The notes under the pieces are model-generated. The model saw nothing but the letters and a program-made list of their open reading frames with translations. It made no database searches and had not been told where the DNA came from. Source: Picocystis sp. L7 (lineage: Eukaryota; Chlorophyta; Picocystophyceae; Picocystales; Picocystaceae). From it: a stretch of 64,000 bases of DNA. Positions 30,735 to 40,316 of this stretch are shown piece by piece. The position numbers were made by a program, and so were the translations under genes. Each line of letters opens with the position of its first letter. The first letter of the stretch is position 1. The stretch is from contig QXJR01000013.1 in the NCBI GenBank assembly GCA_020975725.1, positions 62,001-126,000 on the forward strand, in the 5' to 3' direction.

Positions 30735-32093
30735 ATGTTGGCGCGAATCGGAGCCGCGAGGGTCGCCAGGAGGGCCGTGGCGCAGGTGTGCGTGGGATCC
30801 GCGAGAGGAAAGGCCGCCGAAGCGATGGAAGAAGCCGTCGGCGGAGAAACGGGATCCATGGAAGCCAAAGGGGTGCAACTCACCGGCAGGCCGCTCTACC
30901 TCGACATGCAATCGACCACGCCCGTCGATCCACGCGTGCTGGACGCCATGATCCCGTTCTTCGTCGACATGTACGGGAACCCGCACTCCAGGACCCACCT
31001 CTACGGATGGGAGTCGGAAGACGCCGTCGAAGTGGCCAGGAAAAGGGTCGCTCAACTCGTCGGTGCCAACGAAAAAGAAATCATCTTCACCTCGGGAGCG
31101 ACCGAATCCAACAACGTGGCCATCAAAGGGATCGCACAGTTCTACAAAGGGAAGAAAAACCACGTCATCACCACGCAAACCGATCACAAATGCGTCCTGG
31201 ACTCCTGCAGGTACCTCCAACAGGAAGGATGGGACGTGACCTATCTCAAAGTTCAACCCAACGGACTCATCGACATGAAGGACCTGGAAGAAGCCATCCG
31301 ACCGGACACGGCACTCGTGTCCATCATGGCTGTCAACAACGAAATCGGGGTGATCCAGCCATTGGAAGACATTGGAAAGTTGTGTCGCAAGAAAAAGGTG
31401 TTCTTTCACACCGACGCGGCCCAGGCGTTGGGAAAGGTGCCCATCGACGTGGACTCCATGAACATCGATGCCATGTCACTGAGCGGGCACAAAATATACG
31501 GACCCAAGGGCGTGGGAGCCCTGTACGTCAGGAGAAAGCCGCGGGTCAGGCTCGTACCCCAGATGAGCGGTGGCGGTCAAGAACGTGGCCTGCGCAGTGG
31601 AACGTTGCCCACGGCCAATGTTGTGGGTTTCGGAATGGCATGCCAGGTCGCAATGGAAGACATGCAGAGCGATTATGACCATGCCGTTCGCCTGAGGGAC
31701 AGGCTTCTGGATGGCATCATGTCGCAGCTGGAGCACGTGGTGCTCAATGGGTCTCCAGAACACCGTTATCCGGGCAATGTCAACCTCTCTTTCGGATATG
31801 TGGAAGGAGAAAGCCTTTTGATGGGTCTGAAGCAGATCGCCGTGTCAAGTGGGAGTGCTTGCACCAGTGCAAGCCTGGAGCCATCGTACGTGCTGCGCGC
31901 CTTGGGCGTGGACGATGAGTTGGCTCACAGTTCCATACGCTTTGGGATTGGTCGCTTCACCACAGAGGGCGAGGTGGATCGAGCAGTCGAATTGACCGTG
32001 TCAGCAGTCAACAAGCTGAGGGAGCTGAGCCCTCTGTGGGAGATGGTGCAGGAAGGCATTGATATCAAGTCCATCCAATGGGCCCAGCACTAA
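30735..32093 (+). CDS. NFS1: Mitochondrial cysteine desulfurase NFS1
   Basis: 452 aa, intronless. An Arg/Ala-rich presequence ([19 protein letters not shown]) precedes the class V PLP fold: [29 protein letters not shown] and the Schiff-base Lys in [13 protein letters not shown]. The catalytic loop Cys lies in [14 protein letters not shown]. The ending [20 protein letters not shown] is the conserved ISCU-interacting C terminus. It transfers sulfur from cysteine to ISCU and also supports tRNA thiolation, the pathway that uses CTU1, encoded elsewhere in this window. The mitochondrial ISC form is clear; it is not the plastid SufS type. Confidence 0.96.
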   Translation: MLARIGAARVARRAVAQVCVGSARGKAAEAMEEAVGGETGSMEAKGVQLTGRPLYLDMQSTTPVDPRVLDAMIPFFVDMYGNPHSRTHLYGWESEDAVEVARKRVAQLVGANEKEIIFTSGATESNNVAIKGIAQFYKGKKNHVITTQTDHKCVLDSCRYLQQEGWDVTYLKVQPNGLIDMKDLEEAIRPDTALVSIMAVNNEIGVIQPLEDIGKLCRKKKVFFHTDAAQALGKVPIDVDSMNIDAMSLSGHKIYGPKGVGALYVRRKPRVRLVPQMSGGGQERGLRSGTLPTANVVGFGMACQVAMEDMQSDYDHAVRLRDRLLDGIMSQLEHVVLNGSPEHRYPGNVNLSFGYVEGESLLMGLKQIAVSSGSACTSASLEPSYVLRALGVDDELAHSSIRFGIGRFTTEGEVDRAVELTVSAVNKLRELSPLWEMVQEGIDIKSIQWAQH

Positions 32094-32494
32094 TTCCTCC
32101 CTTCACAAGTCCAAGTTCCTGAACAGGTCCCGCCCTTCAAGCTGCTGTGAATTTTCCATGGGTGTTGTAAGATGTATTGGAAGATGGAATCGATCTTCCC
32201 TGCGTTCTGGATCCCTCTACTCGATGATTCGTGTGCTCGTCTCTCCACCCGACGCTTCGAGAACGCCCGACGACTCGATGCTGATTCGAAACGACCCGAA
32301 ATCGCTGTCTTCCCCCTGTCGAAGTAATTCCTGCAAATCCAACGTGGTGCTTTCCGTTGTTTTGCCGTTGCAACGTATGGATCGAGGGGTCGTTGGGGGA
32401 GGCCCGTTGGGGCCACGTGTCTGGGGCCACGACTCGGTCTCGGAGCATCGATCCATATCGACGAGGTCGCGAACCGACAAGCCGCGAGTTGGAG
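32094..32494. other. Intergenic region before decarboxylase-ACT gene A
   Basis: 401 nt. TGTAA at about 32166 could serve NFS1 3' processing. CATCGATCC near 32448 resembles the recurrent promoter words. No ORF with a recognisable domain. Confidence 0.3.
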
Positions 32495-34276
32495 ATGGTG
32501 AGCAAATGCGCCAAACGGGCCCAAGAAGCGGAATGGAAGAAGGAGCAGATGCAAAGGAGGCTGGCTGAACCCAGCCATGTAGACGCACAGCTCGACGAGA
32601 CGCTGTGGAAACTCTGCATCTGCAGCCAAAGGACGGCAGGATATCCGGGAAACCAAAGCTTTCCGGTGGACTTCTCGCGATTGCATCGGTTCCTGAATTT
32701 TCACATCAACAACGTCGGAGATCCGTTCGTCGAAAGCAAGTTCTGCCACACCAACACGCACGAAATTGAGCGCGAAGTGGTCCAGAAGGGTCTCCAGCTG
32801 GCCGGCGTGAGCCCGGATGACCTGGACTCGTATTGGGGCTATGTCACTTCTGGCGGAACCGAGGGCAATCTGTATGGCCTGCATCTGGCCCGCAGCATCT
32901 TCCCCCGCGCCGTGGTGTACTACTCCAGAGAAAGCCACTACAGCGTGCCCAAGTCTCTGTCCTTGCTGCGGTTGAAGAACATCATGGTGCGCACCCTGCC
33001 TGGAGGGGCCATGGACTGCGAGGACCTCCGTTCCCAGCTGCTGGTGTACCAAGACCGCCCGGCCATCATCTTTGCCAATGTGGGCACGACCATGAAGGGC
33101 GCCGTGGACGACATCTCCGCGATCAAGGCCACCTTGGTCGACGTGGGCGTTGCTCGGCATTACATCCACTGCGATGCCGCTCTGCACGGCTTCATCCTCC
33201 CTTTCCTGGATTCTCCTCCGCCGTGGACGTTTGCGGACGGAGCGGACAGCATTGCCATTTCCGGTCACAAGTTTTTGGGGTGTCCCGTTCCCTGCGGCCT
33301 GTTGCTGGCAAAGCTGGATGCGGTGGAGCACCTGCGCAAGAGCGTGGATTACATTGGGAGCATGGATTCAACGATATTGGGTTCTCGCAGCGGTCACGCT
33401 CCCCTCTTCATGTGGTACGCTCTGTCCAAGGCCAGTCGTGCGGATTTTCGTTTCATGGTGGACAGCTGTTTGGCTCACGCGGACTACGCGGTGGAGCGCC
33501 TGGAAGCGGAAGGGTTGCAGGCCTGGAGACACCCCTACTCACCCATCGTTGTCTTGGAGCCTCGGCCCCCTGATGAGTTACTGTCTCGTTGGCAGTTGGC
33601 TCCCCAGGGAAACATGGCGCACATCATTACCATGATGCACGTAACGTGTGACCTGATTGACTGCATTGCATCTGACTTGGGACATTGGCTGCGGACAGGA
33701 AAGGTAAAGCCTTGTGAGGAAGATGTGCATCTTTGGGAATATGAGCAGACCTCATCTATATCTCGCAGCAAGCGCTGGCAATCCGAACCAATGCAAGAAT
33801 TTTCGATTCTTCTCGGAGAATCTCCCAATGAACTTGCCCAACAGATCCAGTGCATTCTCAACAGTCAGCATATACTTGTAGAAGATGTATATTTGTCAAG
33901 TTTGGAGAATGGCATTCATTTGTTAACAGTTCGACTCGCTCCTCAAGATAGCACAGCATACGAGCACGCAGTTTCCCTTTTACGTGAAGAAAACCTTCAA
34001 GTGTACACTGAGGGATGTATCTTGGTATCCATCATGGACGAGCCGGGTGCCATTGCAAAAATAGCTGTGCCGCTTCGGTCAGAATCGGTCACAGTTCACA
34101 GCCTGCAGATCACCCCGGCAGCTACATGTGAAGGCAGCACGTCCGATGGTGCCCGAAACATCCCATCCCTTTGTGCTGTGGTGACCGAACCCGAGCACCG
34201 CGACCGTGCTCGTGCCATTCTGGAACAGCAATCGATTCCAGTTGTTGGTGAAATTCGTAGAGGTAGGCCTTGTTGA
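32495..34276 (+). CDS. Group II PLP decarboxylase fused to C-terminal ACT-like domains (copy A)
   Basis: 593 aa, intronless; the ATG at 32495 aligns with that of copy B. Residues ~60-400 are a serine/histidine-decarboxylase-type fold. They include SYWGYVTSGGTEGNLYGLH, the cofactor-stacking His148 in ESHYS, Asp227 in HYIHCDAALHG and the PLP Lys259 in ISGHKFLG. After a linker, residues ~434-505 and ~508-585 look like two ACT-type units; the second carries ILVSIMDEPGAIAKIA and VTVHSLQITP. Plant serine decarboxylases stop near 480 aa, without this tail. ACT domains usually bind amino acids, so feedback control is a reasonable inference. Serine and histidine are both possible substrates. Residues ~92-354 are almost identical in DNA to copy B. 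Confidence 0.85.
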   Translation: MVSKCAKRAQEAEWKKEQMQRRLAEPSHVDAQLDETLWKLCICSQRTAGYPGNQSFPVDFSRLHRFLNFHINNVGDPFVESKFCHTNTHEIEREVVQKGLQLAGVSPDDLDSYWGYVTSGGTEGNLYGLHLARSIFPRAVVYYSRESHYSVPKSLSLLRLKNIMVRTLPGGAMDCEDLRSQLLVYQDRPAIIFANVGTTMKGAVDDISAIKATLVDVGVARHYIHCDAALHGFILPFLDSPPPWTFADGADSIAISGHKFLGCPVPCGLLLAKLDAVEHLRKSVDYIGSMDSTILGSRSGHAPLFMWYALSKASRADFRFMVDSCLAHADYAVERLEAEGLQAWRHPYSPIVVLEPRPPDELLSRWQLAPQGNMAHIITMMHVTCDLIDCIASDLGHWLRTGKVKPCEEDVHLWEYEQTSSISRSKRWQSEPMQEFSILLGESPNELAQQIQCILNSQHILVEDVYLSSLENGIHLLTVRLAPQDSTAYEHAVSLLREENLQVYTEGCILVSIMDEPGAIAKIAVPLRSESVTVHSLQITPAATCEGSTSDGARNIPSLCAVVTEPEHRDRARAILEQQSIPVVGEIRRGRPC

Positions 34277-34505
34277 CACTTTACAGGAGCTTGACCTTGG
34301 AGTCCACACCGTTTCGACCCATTGGCCTTAACCTCAAAGATCCAGCACTTGACACCTGTATTGTAATGCGAAGAGACAGTTAACATGGACGTGTCCGAAA
34401 CCCCGCGGTCTCCTCCCCTGGTCTTTTTCGGTCGAGTTAACCAACCGCTGGGTTTACGTGTCGGGATTCTGTCTCGTCATCCACGTCGACACGACGCTTG
34501 GAGCC
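34277..34505. promoter_or_regulatory. Spacer between tandem decarboxylase-ACT genes
   Basis: 229 nt between copy A's stop and copy B's start. TGTAA near 34362 may end copy A's transcript. TCGAGTTAACC near 34433 precedes copy B. The spacer does not resemble copy A's upstream region, so the two genes may be controlled differently. Confidence 0.35.
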
Positions 34506-36314
34506 ATGGCCAACACTTGCTTCGAGAGAGCGCAGGAAGCGGAACGGAAGAAGGAACAGATGTTAAGGAGATTGGCTGAACACACGGATGTGGATGGAAC
34601 AATGGACGAGGCACACCAAATGTTGCAACGGTTGAGCCAACAGGCCGCTGGATATCAAGTGAACGAGAGCTTCCCAGTAGATCTGTCTAGATTGTATCGC
34701 TTCTTATCCATACATATCAACAACGTCGGAGATCCATTCGTCCAAAGCAAGTTCTGGAGGACGAACACCCACGGTTTCGAGCGCGAAGTGGTCCAGAAGG
34801 GTCTCCAGCTGGCCGGCGTGAGCCCGGATGAGCTGGACTCGTATTGGGGCTATGTCACTTCTGGCGGAACCGAGGGCAATCTGTATGGCCTGCATCTGGC
34901 CCGCAGCATCTTCCCCCGCGCCGTGGTGTACTACTCCAGAGAAAGCCACTACAGCGTGCCCAAATCTCTGTCCTTGCTGCGGTTGAAGAACATCATGGTG
35001 CGCACCCTGCCTGGAGGGGCCATGGACTGCGAGGACCTCCGTTCCCAGCTGCTGGTGTACCAAGACCGCCCGGCCATCATCTTTGCCAATGTGGGCACGA
35101 CCATGAAGGGCGCCGTGGACGACATCTCCGCGATCAAGGCCACCTTGGTCGACGTGGGCGTTGCTTGGCATTACATCCACTGCGATGCCGCTCTGCACGG
35201 CTTCATCCTCCCTTTCCTGGATTCTCCTCCACCGTGGACGTTTGCGGACGGAGCGGACAGCATTGCCATTTCCGGTCACAAGTTTTTGGGGTGTCCCGTT
35301 CCCTGCGGCCTGTTGCTGGCAAAGCTGGATGCGGTGGAGCACCTGCGCAAGAGCGTGGATTACATTGGGAGCATGGATTCAACGATATTGGGTTCTCGCA
35401 GCGGTCACGCTCCCCTCTTCATGTGGTACGCTCTGTCCAAAGCCAGTCGTGCGGACTTTTGTTTCATGGTGGACAGCTGTTTGGCTCACGCGGACTACGC
35501 GGTGGAGCGCCTGGAAGCGGAAGGGTTGCAGGCCTGGAGACACCCCTACTCACCCATCGTTGTCTTCCGGCCTCAGCCACCTCTAGAACTACTCTCTCGT
35601 TGGCAGTTGGCTCCCCACGGAGATATGGCGCACATCATTACCATGTTTCATGTCACCTGTGACCTGATTGACTGCATTGCATCTGATTTAGGACACTGGA
35701 TCAATACCGGTAAAGTAAGACCCATGGTCGGTGATGTGCACGATGCTCTGTCTCCGCGCTTGTCATTTGTGCAAAGGGACGATCGCTGGGAATCTGAACC
35801 AATGCGCGAATTCGCAATCATTGCTGGTGATTCAAAAGACGATGTGGTCAACAACGTGATGGATTTGCTTCAGAGAAACGGCTTGTGTATTTTACAATAC
35901 AAGGCAACAAGCCTGGATAATGGGTTTGTGATGTATCACTTCAGATTGGCGCTCTTGCACACAGCAGAGTATGGGCATGCAGTGTCATTACTGACAAAGC
36001 ATGGCTATCATGTCTATACAGAAAATTGTATCTTGGTCACTGTGCCCAATGCAGCTGGCGCCCTTGCCACCATTGCATCACTGCTGCGCGATGAGCAGGT
36101 CACTGTCCACAGCATTCAGCTCACACCAGGAGCTACATACGAAGGTAGTGTGTATGGAAGTCTACCGACAACTTCTGCAGTCTGTGCAGTCATGACCAGT
36201 CCACAAGACAAGGAAAAGGCCATACAAACCCTCAACAGTTCAGGGATGGGCATTGTCAACATCGGAGCCTTTCAGCTACAAAAGTTGAGGTCAGACATGC
36301 CAGGGGCACAATGA
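34506..36314 (+). CDS. Group II PLP decarboxylase fused to C-terminal ACT-like domains (copy B)
   Basis: 602 aa, ATG at 34506 (MANTCFERAQEAERKKEQ). Same architecture as copy A: the decarboxylase core contains ESHYS, HCDAALHG and SGHKFLG. The two ACT-like units start near FAIIAGDSKDDVVNNV and ILVTVPNAAGALATIA, the latter running into VTVHSIQLTPGATYEG. The N-terminal ~90 residues and the regulatory tail have diverged from copy A, while the centre is nearly unchanged. This suggests the two enzymes share catalysis but differ in control or localisation. The last residues (FQLQKLRSDMPGAQ) have no match in A. The stop is 31 nt from that of the convergent phosphodiesterase gene. Confidence 0.85.
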   Translation: MANTCFERAQEAERKKEQMLRRLAEHTDVDGTMDEAHQMLQRLSQQAAGYQVNESFPVDLSRLYRFLSIHINNVGDPFVQSKFWRTNTHGFEREVVQKGLQLAGVSPDELDSYWGYVTSGGTEGNLYGLHLARSIFPRAVVYYSRESHYSVPKSLSLLRLKNIMVRTLPGGAMDCEDLRSQLLVYQDRPAIIFANVGTTMKGAVDDISAIKATLVDVGVAWHYIHCDAALHGFILPFLDSPPPWTFADGADSIAISGHKFLGCPVPCGLLLAKLDAVEHLRKSVDYIGSMDSTILGSRSGHAPLFMWYALSKASRADFCFMVDSCLAHADYAVERLEAEGLQAWRHPYSPIVVFRPQPPLELLSRWQLAPHGDMAHIITMFHVTCDLIDCIASDLGHWINTGKVRPMVGDVHDALSPRLSFVQRDDRWESEPMREFAIIAGDSKDDVVNNVMDLLQRNGLCILQYKATSLDNGFVMYHFRLALLHTAEYGHAVSLLTKHGYHVYTENCILVTVPNAAGALATIASLLRDEQVTVHSIQLTPGATYEGSVYGSLPTTSAVCAVMTSPQDKEKAIQTLNSSGMGIVNIGAFQLQKLRSDMPGAQ

Positions 36315-36345
36315 CTGCTCTCTGATATGCTCATGGACAGAATTG

Positions 36346-37821
36346 CTACTTGATTCTGCCTATCGAGTGGGCCCAAAGCGCGGAACCATTGTTGGGACTT
36401 GCTTCAATGCCAAGCAGTGTAGCTACCAACTCGTAGATATTGATGTCAAGAAACGGCTCTGCAACTGCTCCTCTGGCAAAGCGGGGTCCCCGTGCGATGA
36501 AGGTGGCCATCATATCTTGAATGGTGTTATCCCAGCCGTGGTTGCCCCTGCAGTCGCAGTTTTTATCGTACTTCTCCACCACGTCTCGCGTGACCACCTG
36601 GTATCCTTCCGCAGGAAGGACAAGCAATGGTGGGACCCTTTGGCTCACATTGAACCAACCAAGGTACTCTGGAAAATTGTCCTTGATGTATGCTTTGAAA
36701 GGTGCCCCCTTGCTTGTGGCATCCTTGAGCTTTCTATGCCAGGCATTCAAGTCCTCTTCGCTGGGTGGGTCTAGCATCATGAAGGGTCCTTGGTCACCGT
36801 CGATCCATTGCGAAATATCGGCTACGTCGGTGATATCATCAATGTAAATGAAGTGTCCCTTGCAAGTCGAGGCCATGCCATGATCACTTACGACGACAAT
36901 GTTCCATGCGTCCAGTGATCCATGCCGCTCCAACCCCTCAATCACAATTCCCAGATTCGCATCTACTTCTTCTATCGCCGCCGTCATTTCTGGCGTGTTA
37001 GGGCCGTACATGTGTCCAACGTCATCTGTTGTTTCTTGGTAAAGAGCTAGAAAGTCCGGAAGTTGGTCTGCTTGCTGGGTGAGCCAGTTCAGAGCCATTC
37101 TCGCCCGCATCGTGTCGTTGACCTTCCCATCGTAAGGTTTGCAAAGATCGGGGTGGCAGTGCCAACCCCCCGTGGTAACGTCTGATCCTGGCCAGAACAC
37201 TACTTTCGCCAGTTTGCCTTGTCTTTGGGCCGTGGCCCAGATGGGATCCCCTTTCCATGCCTGGGGATCTTCGTTGCTGGGCGTGAAAGATTCGGTGAAG
37301 TTGTTGTATTGGAACCGGTTGCCCACCACTCCGTGCCACGCAGGTAGCAGTCCAGTCACCATGGACCAGTGGTTGGGGAAAGTCTTGGAAGGAAAGACGG
37401 GTTGCATCCATGCAGCTCTTGTTCCTTCTTCCGCCAGTCTCCGGATGTGTGGTGCTTTGGCGTTGCTTCTCAGGACGTAATCCCAGCGGAAGGCATCCAA
37501 GGACACCAGCAGCACGCGCGTGGGTCCCTTGTACTCTTTTCTGCGTTCGTTTCCTTCCGAATCTCGCGTGGAAAGCAGCATCAAGAGCACGAACGTGGTC
37601 ACCAGCAGTGCACACGCTGTGGCCGCTGCACTGATTTGGAAGTTCCTTTTCGCGCTGTTCTTCCTCTCTCGCACCCTTTCTTCTTCCCTTTCTCCTGTGG
37701 ATTGCGGAAGCAGTGCCTCCTGAGACCCTTCGTCGCTCTCGGATTGTCGGGAATGGTCGCCTGCCGACTCGCATTCGAGCGCTTCCATCGTCGTCGGAGG
37801 ACCTTCGATGCCTTCGTCCAT
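36346..37821 (-). CDS. NPP-type ectonucleotide pyrophosphatase/phosphodiesterase, type II membrane protein
   Basis: 491 aa from the first ATG in frame (37821); the frame continues upstream only to a GTG. An acidic cytosolic tail and basic patch precede one span (TACALLVTTFVLLMLL). The alkaline-phosphatase-like catalytic domain follows. Visible metal and catalytic residues: Asp in LLVSLDAFRWD, the nucleophile Thr in FPSKTFPNHWSMVTGL, Asp/His in TTDDVGHMYGP, Asp/His in VVSDHGMAST and His in CRGNHGWDN. Glycosylation-type NFT and NVS sites are present. NPPs cleave nucleotide or phospholipid phosphodiesters outside the cell or in the secretory pathway; substrate unknown. It shares a 228-nt divergent promoter with the SET gene. 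Confidence 0.9.
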   Translation of the reverse strand: MDEGIEGPPTTMEALECESAGDHSRQSESDEGSQEALLPQSTGEREEERVRERKNSAKRNFQISAAATACALLVTTFVLLMLLSTRDSEGNERRKEYKGPTRVLLVSLDAFRWDYVLRSNAKAPHIRRLAEEGTRAAWMQPVFPSKTFPNHWSMVTGLLPAWHGVVGNRFQYNNFTESFTPSNEDPQAWKGDPIWATAQRQGKLAKVVFWPGSDVTTGGWHCHPDLCKPYDGKVNDTMRARMALNWLTQQADQLPDFLALYQETTDDVGHMYGPNTPEMTAAIEEVDANLGIVIEGLERHGSLDAWNIVVVSDHGMASTCKGHFIYIDDITDVADISQWIDGDQGPFMMLDPPSEEDLNAWHRKLKDATSKGAPFKAYIKDNFPEYLGWFNVSQRVPPLLVLPAEGYQVVTRDVVEKYDKNCDCRGNHGWDNTIQDMMATFIARGPRFARGAVAEPFLDINIYELVATLLGIEASPNNGSALWAHSIGRIK

Positions 37822-38049
37822 GGATCTCCCCAGGGTCTCCACCCCTGCGATCCACACGGATCAATCGCAGGGGATCCAAAGAGGAGAAACGGATCCGTTC
37901 GGATCGCGTGCGAGGTTGGTTAACCCCAGGGATGAACTTTCGAAGGCATGAGACTGGCCCAGGGAACCATCCGAGATTAACCAAGGGTTAACTGGGACGT
38001 GTCGGAGTAGGAAGTCTGCAAGGACGATGTGGACGAATGAAGGTGGGCG
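37822..38049. promoter_or_regulatory. Shared NPP/SET divergent promoter
   Basis: 228 nt with GGGGATCC, CGGATCCG and TTCGGATCG between 37870 and 37905. An inverted pair GGTTAACCCC (near 37918) / GGGTTAAC (near 37985) follows. Compact example of the GGATC word family. Confidence 0.5.
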
Positions 38050-39024
38050 ATGTGGGCGATGATGTCCACGATGTTGCGCTTGTTTGCGATGCAAGAAAGC
38101 CAAGAGAGGCCCAAAGTGGGACTGGGAGGACTTCCCAGAGGAATCCTGGCCTTGAAAGATCTGGAGGCAGGAGAAGTGGCGGTGGGAGTGCCCTTGAAGG
38201 AAGCCATGAACCTCGGAACCACCAGCACGGCTGCCGAAGCAGCCGTCGTGCTGCTGAGAGAAAAGTACAGGAAGATGAGGAGGAGGTTCGATCAGTACCT
38301 GCATGAACTGCCGAAAGACATCGTCAACATCTACACGTGCACCGCAGAAGAGAGGAGGCACCTGCCGAGCCAAGAGCTGAGGACCCTGGCCGAAACACGC
38401 GTCAACTGGACCCAGAGCGTGTTCCAAACGCGAGCCGTACCGGCGATGTTTGGAGGGAAGCGGATCGAAGAAGAAGAGTTCGATTGGGCGACCGCCGTCG
38501 TGGCCAGTCGGACCCTCTCCATCGCGGCGCCGAACGGAGACATCGTCAAGTACCTTATCCCGTTCCTCGACATGGCCAACCACGACGAACGATCGAAACA
38601 CAAAGTAGTCCTTGCCGAAGGAGGGAACGAGTTCCAGCTCGTCTGTGGGGAAGCCGTGCATGCCGGGGACGAGATACGCATCAGCTACGGAACGCTGGCT
38701 ATGGATGAGGCAGCGATGTACTATGGGTTCATCCCCGACACGGCCAAGGAAAGACTGTGCGCAGTCGATGCATTTGGTTGGACGCCTGAAGTACAAGCTC
38801 CTTACTCGTGCCCGAAGTTTCCCAACCATCATCGCCTATCCGACGAACGAGAGAGAATTCAATCCCGGTTAGAAGTGGCCAGGAGTGAGTATCGACCACC
38901 CTTACCAAAGGGTGGAGCGTTTCAGGCGGCCATGCTCTTTCGTGCGTTGGCAAACGAGAGAATAAAGGTCCTGGAGAGAGCTGCAAAAAGCCTGCAAGTT
39001 ACCATGGAGAAATCTGAGTTGTAG
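38050..39024 (+). CDS. SET-domain protein lysine methyltransferase (LSMT/SETD3 group)
   Basis: 324 aa, intronless. The start MWAMMSTMLRLFAMQ offers several Met codons, so the exact start is uncertain; the first is used. RGILALKDLEAGEVAVGVPL is the SET beginning. TAVVASRTLSIAAPNGD is the inserted helical part, and IPFLDMANHDERSKH with GDEIRISYGTLAMDEAAMYY is the AdoMet/lysine-binding core (NH and Y motifs). The Rubisco-binding C-terminal domain seen in LSMT is short or missing here. Relatives methylate Rubisco, aldolase or ribosomal proteins; substrate unknown. Confidence 0.85.
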   Translation: MWAMMSTMLRLFAMQESQERPKVGLGGLPRGILALKDLEAGEVAVGVPLKEAMNLGTTSTAAEAAVVLLREKYRKMRRRFDQYLHELPKDIVNIYTCTAEERRHLPSQELRTLAETRVNWTQSVFQTRAVPAMFGGKRIEEEEFDWATAVVASRTLSIAAPNGDIVKYLIPFLDMANHDERSKHKVVLAEGGNEFQLVCGEAVHAGDEIRISYGTLAMDEAAMYYGFIPDTAKERLCAVDAFGWTPEVQAPYSCPKFPNHHRLSDERERIQSRLEVARSEYRPPLPKGGAFQAAMLFRALANERIKVLERAAKSLQVTMEKSEL

Positions 39025-39069
39025 GTTCAAGCACGCCTGTCGGCCACCCTGCTCCTGCATTGAGGATGC

Positions 39070-39897
39070 TTACGCCCTGCCGTGTATCCCAACCGCGGCA
39101 TTTTTCTTCTGGAAGAGGTGCGTGAGGATCTTCACCTGTGCAAATGCAGCGAGCAAGATCATGGCGGCCTCCATGAGCGACCACCGCAGGGACCGGGTAA
39201 AGGTGGCTTCCACGGTGACTTTGTGCCTCGCATCCCTCTGCATAAGGAATCTCTGCTCCTGCATGATCCTGTACACCGAAAGCTTCAACCTCCGGACGCT
39301 CTGCATCAGTTCCGTGAAATGATCGGTCTGTGCGAGTTTTTCTACTTCTGGCAATTTGGCTTGTGCCGCGAGCTCCGACGAACTGGGTTTCTCTAACTTT
39401 CCAAACACCTTTCCTGGCATCTTTTCCAGTTCCAAGGTCAAGAAGCTCAGCTCGAACAACAGGGAGGATTTGTACTTCATGATACCTTCCCCTTTGGCGA
39501 TGACGAAGCAGAATTCCCACGGTCCATCTGCGCTGGCGACGGGGATGGGTGCTTTCACGTCGAAGTCACCCTCCGAGGCTTGTTCTCGACTGTACACCAC
39601 CTTCTTCTGCGGGTCCGTCAACTTCACGTTGACCACGCCTTTGTCCACCTCGGCTCCATACGCGTTTTTGACGATGAATCCACCCGAGGCCATGACGTTG
39701 ATCTGTGCGTTGCGATCCTCGCGTCGCTCTGCACCTTCGGTGAGTGCCTCGATCGCGTCGGAAGGCAGCCTCACGCCCACGCACTCTTCCCTTCCGTGGT
39801 AGATCCGAAACACCAGGCATTCGGATCGACCCACGATCAGGCACAACGCCACCAGGACCGACAGCAGGACGCGAATGCGCGCCGCGACTGGCGCCAT
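39070..39897 (-). CDS. p24/emp24 (GOLD domain) cargo receptor family protein
   Basis: 275 aa from the ATG at 39897. A signal peptide (IRVLLSVLVALCLIVGRSE) precedes the GOLD domain, which starts LVFRIYHGREECVGVRL and includes DGPWEFCFVIAKG; the two Cys could form the typical disulfide. A coiled-coil stretch leads to a membrane span (EAAMILLAAFAQVKILTHLF). The short cytosolic tail KKNAAVGIHGRA is not a standard KKxx signal. p24 proteins shuttle between ER and Golgi in COPI/COPII vesicles. The charged insert near KVFGKLEKPSSSELAAQ makes it longer than usual (about 210 aa). Confidence 0.85.
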   Translation of the reverse strand: MAPVAARIRVLLSVLVALCLIVGRSECLVFRIYHGREECVGVRLPSDAIEALTEGAERREDRNAQINVMASGGFIVKNAYGAEVDKGVVNVKLTDPQKKVVYSREQASEGDFDVKAPIPVASADGPWEFCFVIAKGEGIMKYKSSLLFELSFLTLELEKMPGKVFGKLEKPSSSELAAQAKLPEVEKLAQTDHFTELMQSVRRLKLSVYRIMQEQRFLMQRDARHKVTVEATFTRSLRWSLMEAAMILLAAFAQVKILTHLFQKKNAAVGIHGRA

Positions 39898-40316
39898 CTT
39901 GGTCGTCGGATCGATCCGATCGAACACGACGGCGAAGCCGAGACGGTTTTAGCCGACCCGACCTCGCACGAGCTGTACCGTTCTCGTCGAGGACGCTGCT
40001 TGATGTGTGTTATCCTCTGCGGGATACGAAGTTCTCGTGGGAAGGGCGCATCGGGTTTAGCACTGGGTACGACCCCGAAGATGCTTGGCTTCCAACCCGC
40101 ACGAGATTTCTCGATAATCTGCCTGTTTCGAACGGGGAAAGTCGATCGGGCGACGTCTTCCGATCAGACCGGGTTTCGATCTTCGATCCAGCGGGATCCA
40201 CCCCGTGTACGAACGGGACGGTCTTTCGTTTCCCTCTGTATCTCCCAAGACACGGTGGATCCAACAGACGTGTCGGTGGGTCCCCAAGCGTCGGTTTACG
40301 TGTTGGGCATGGAGAG
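39898..40316. promoter_or_regulatory. Divergent region between the p24 gene and an unknown gene
   Basis: 419 nt. GGTTTCGATC, TTCGATCC and GGGATCCACCCC occur between 40168 and 40205, repeating the window's promoter words. No RNA gene recognised. Confidence 0.45.

Noticed and set aside
28424-34366. TGTAA as the general poly(A) signal (chlorophyte type)
   Set aside because: Present after eS27, NFS1 and decarboxylase A but not after most other genes, so it is not consistent enough to annotate.
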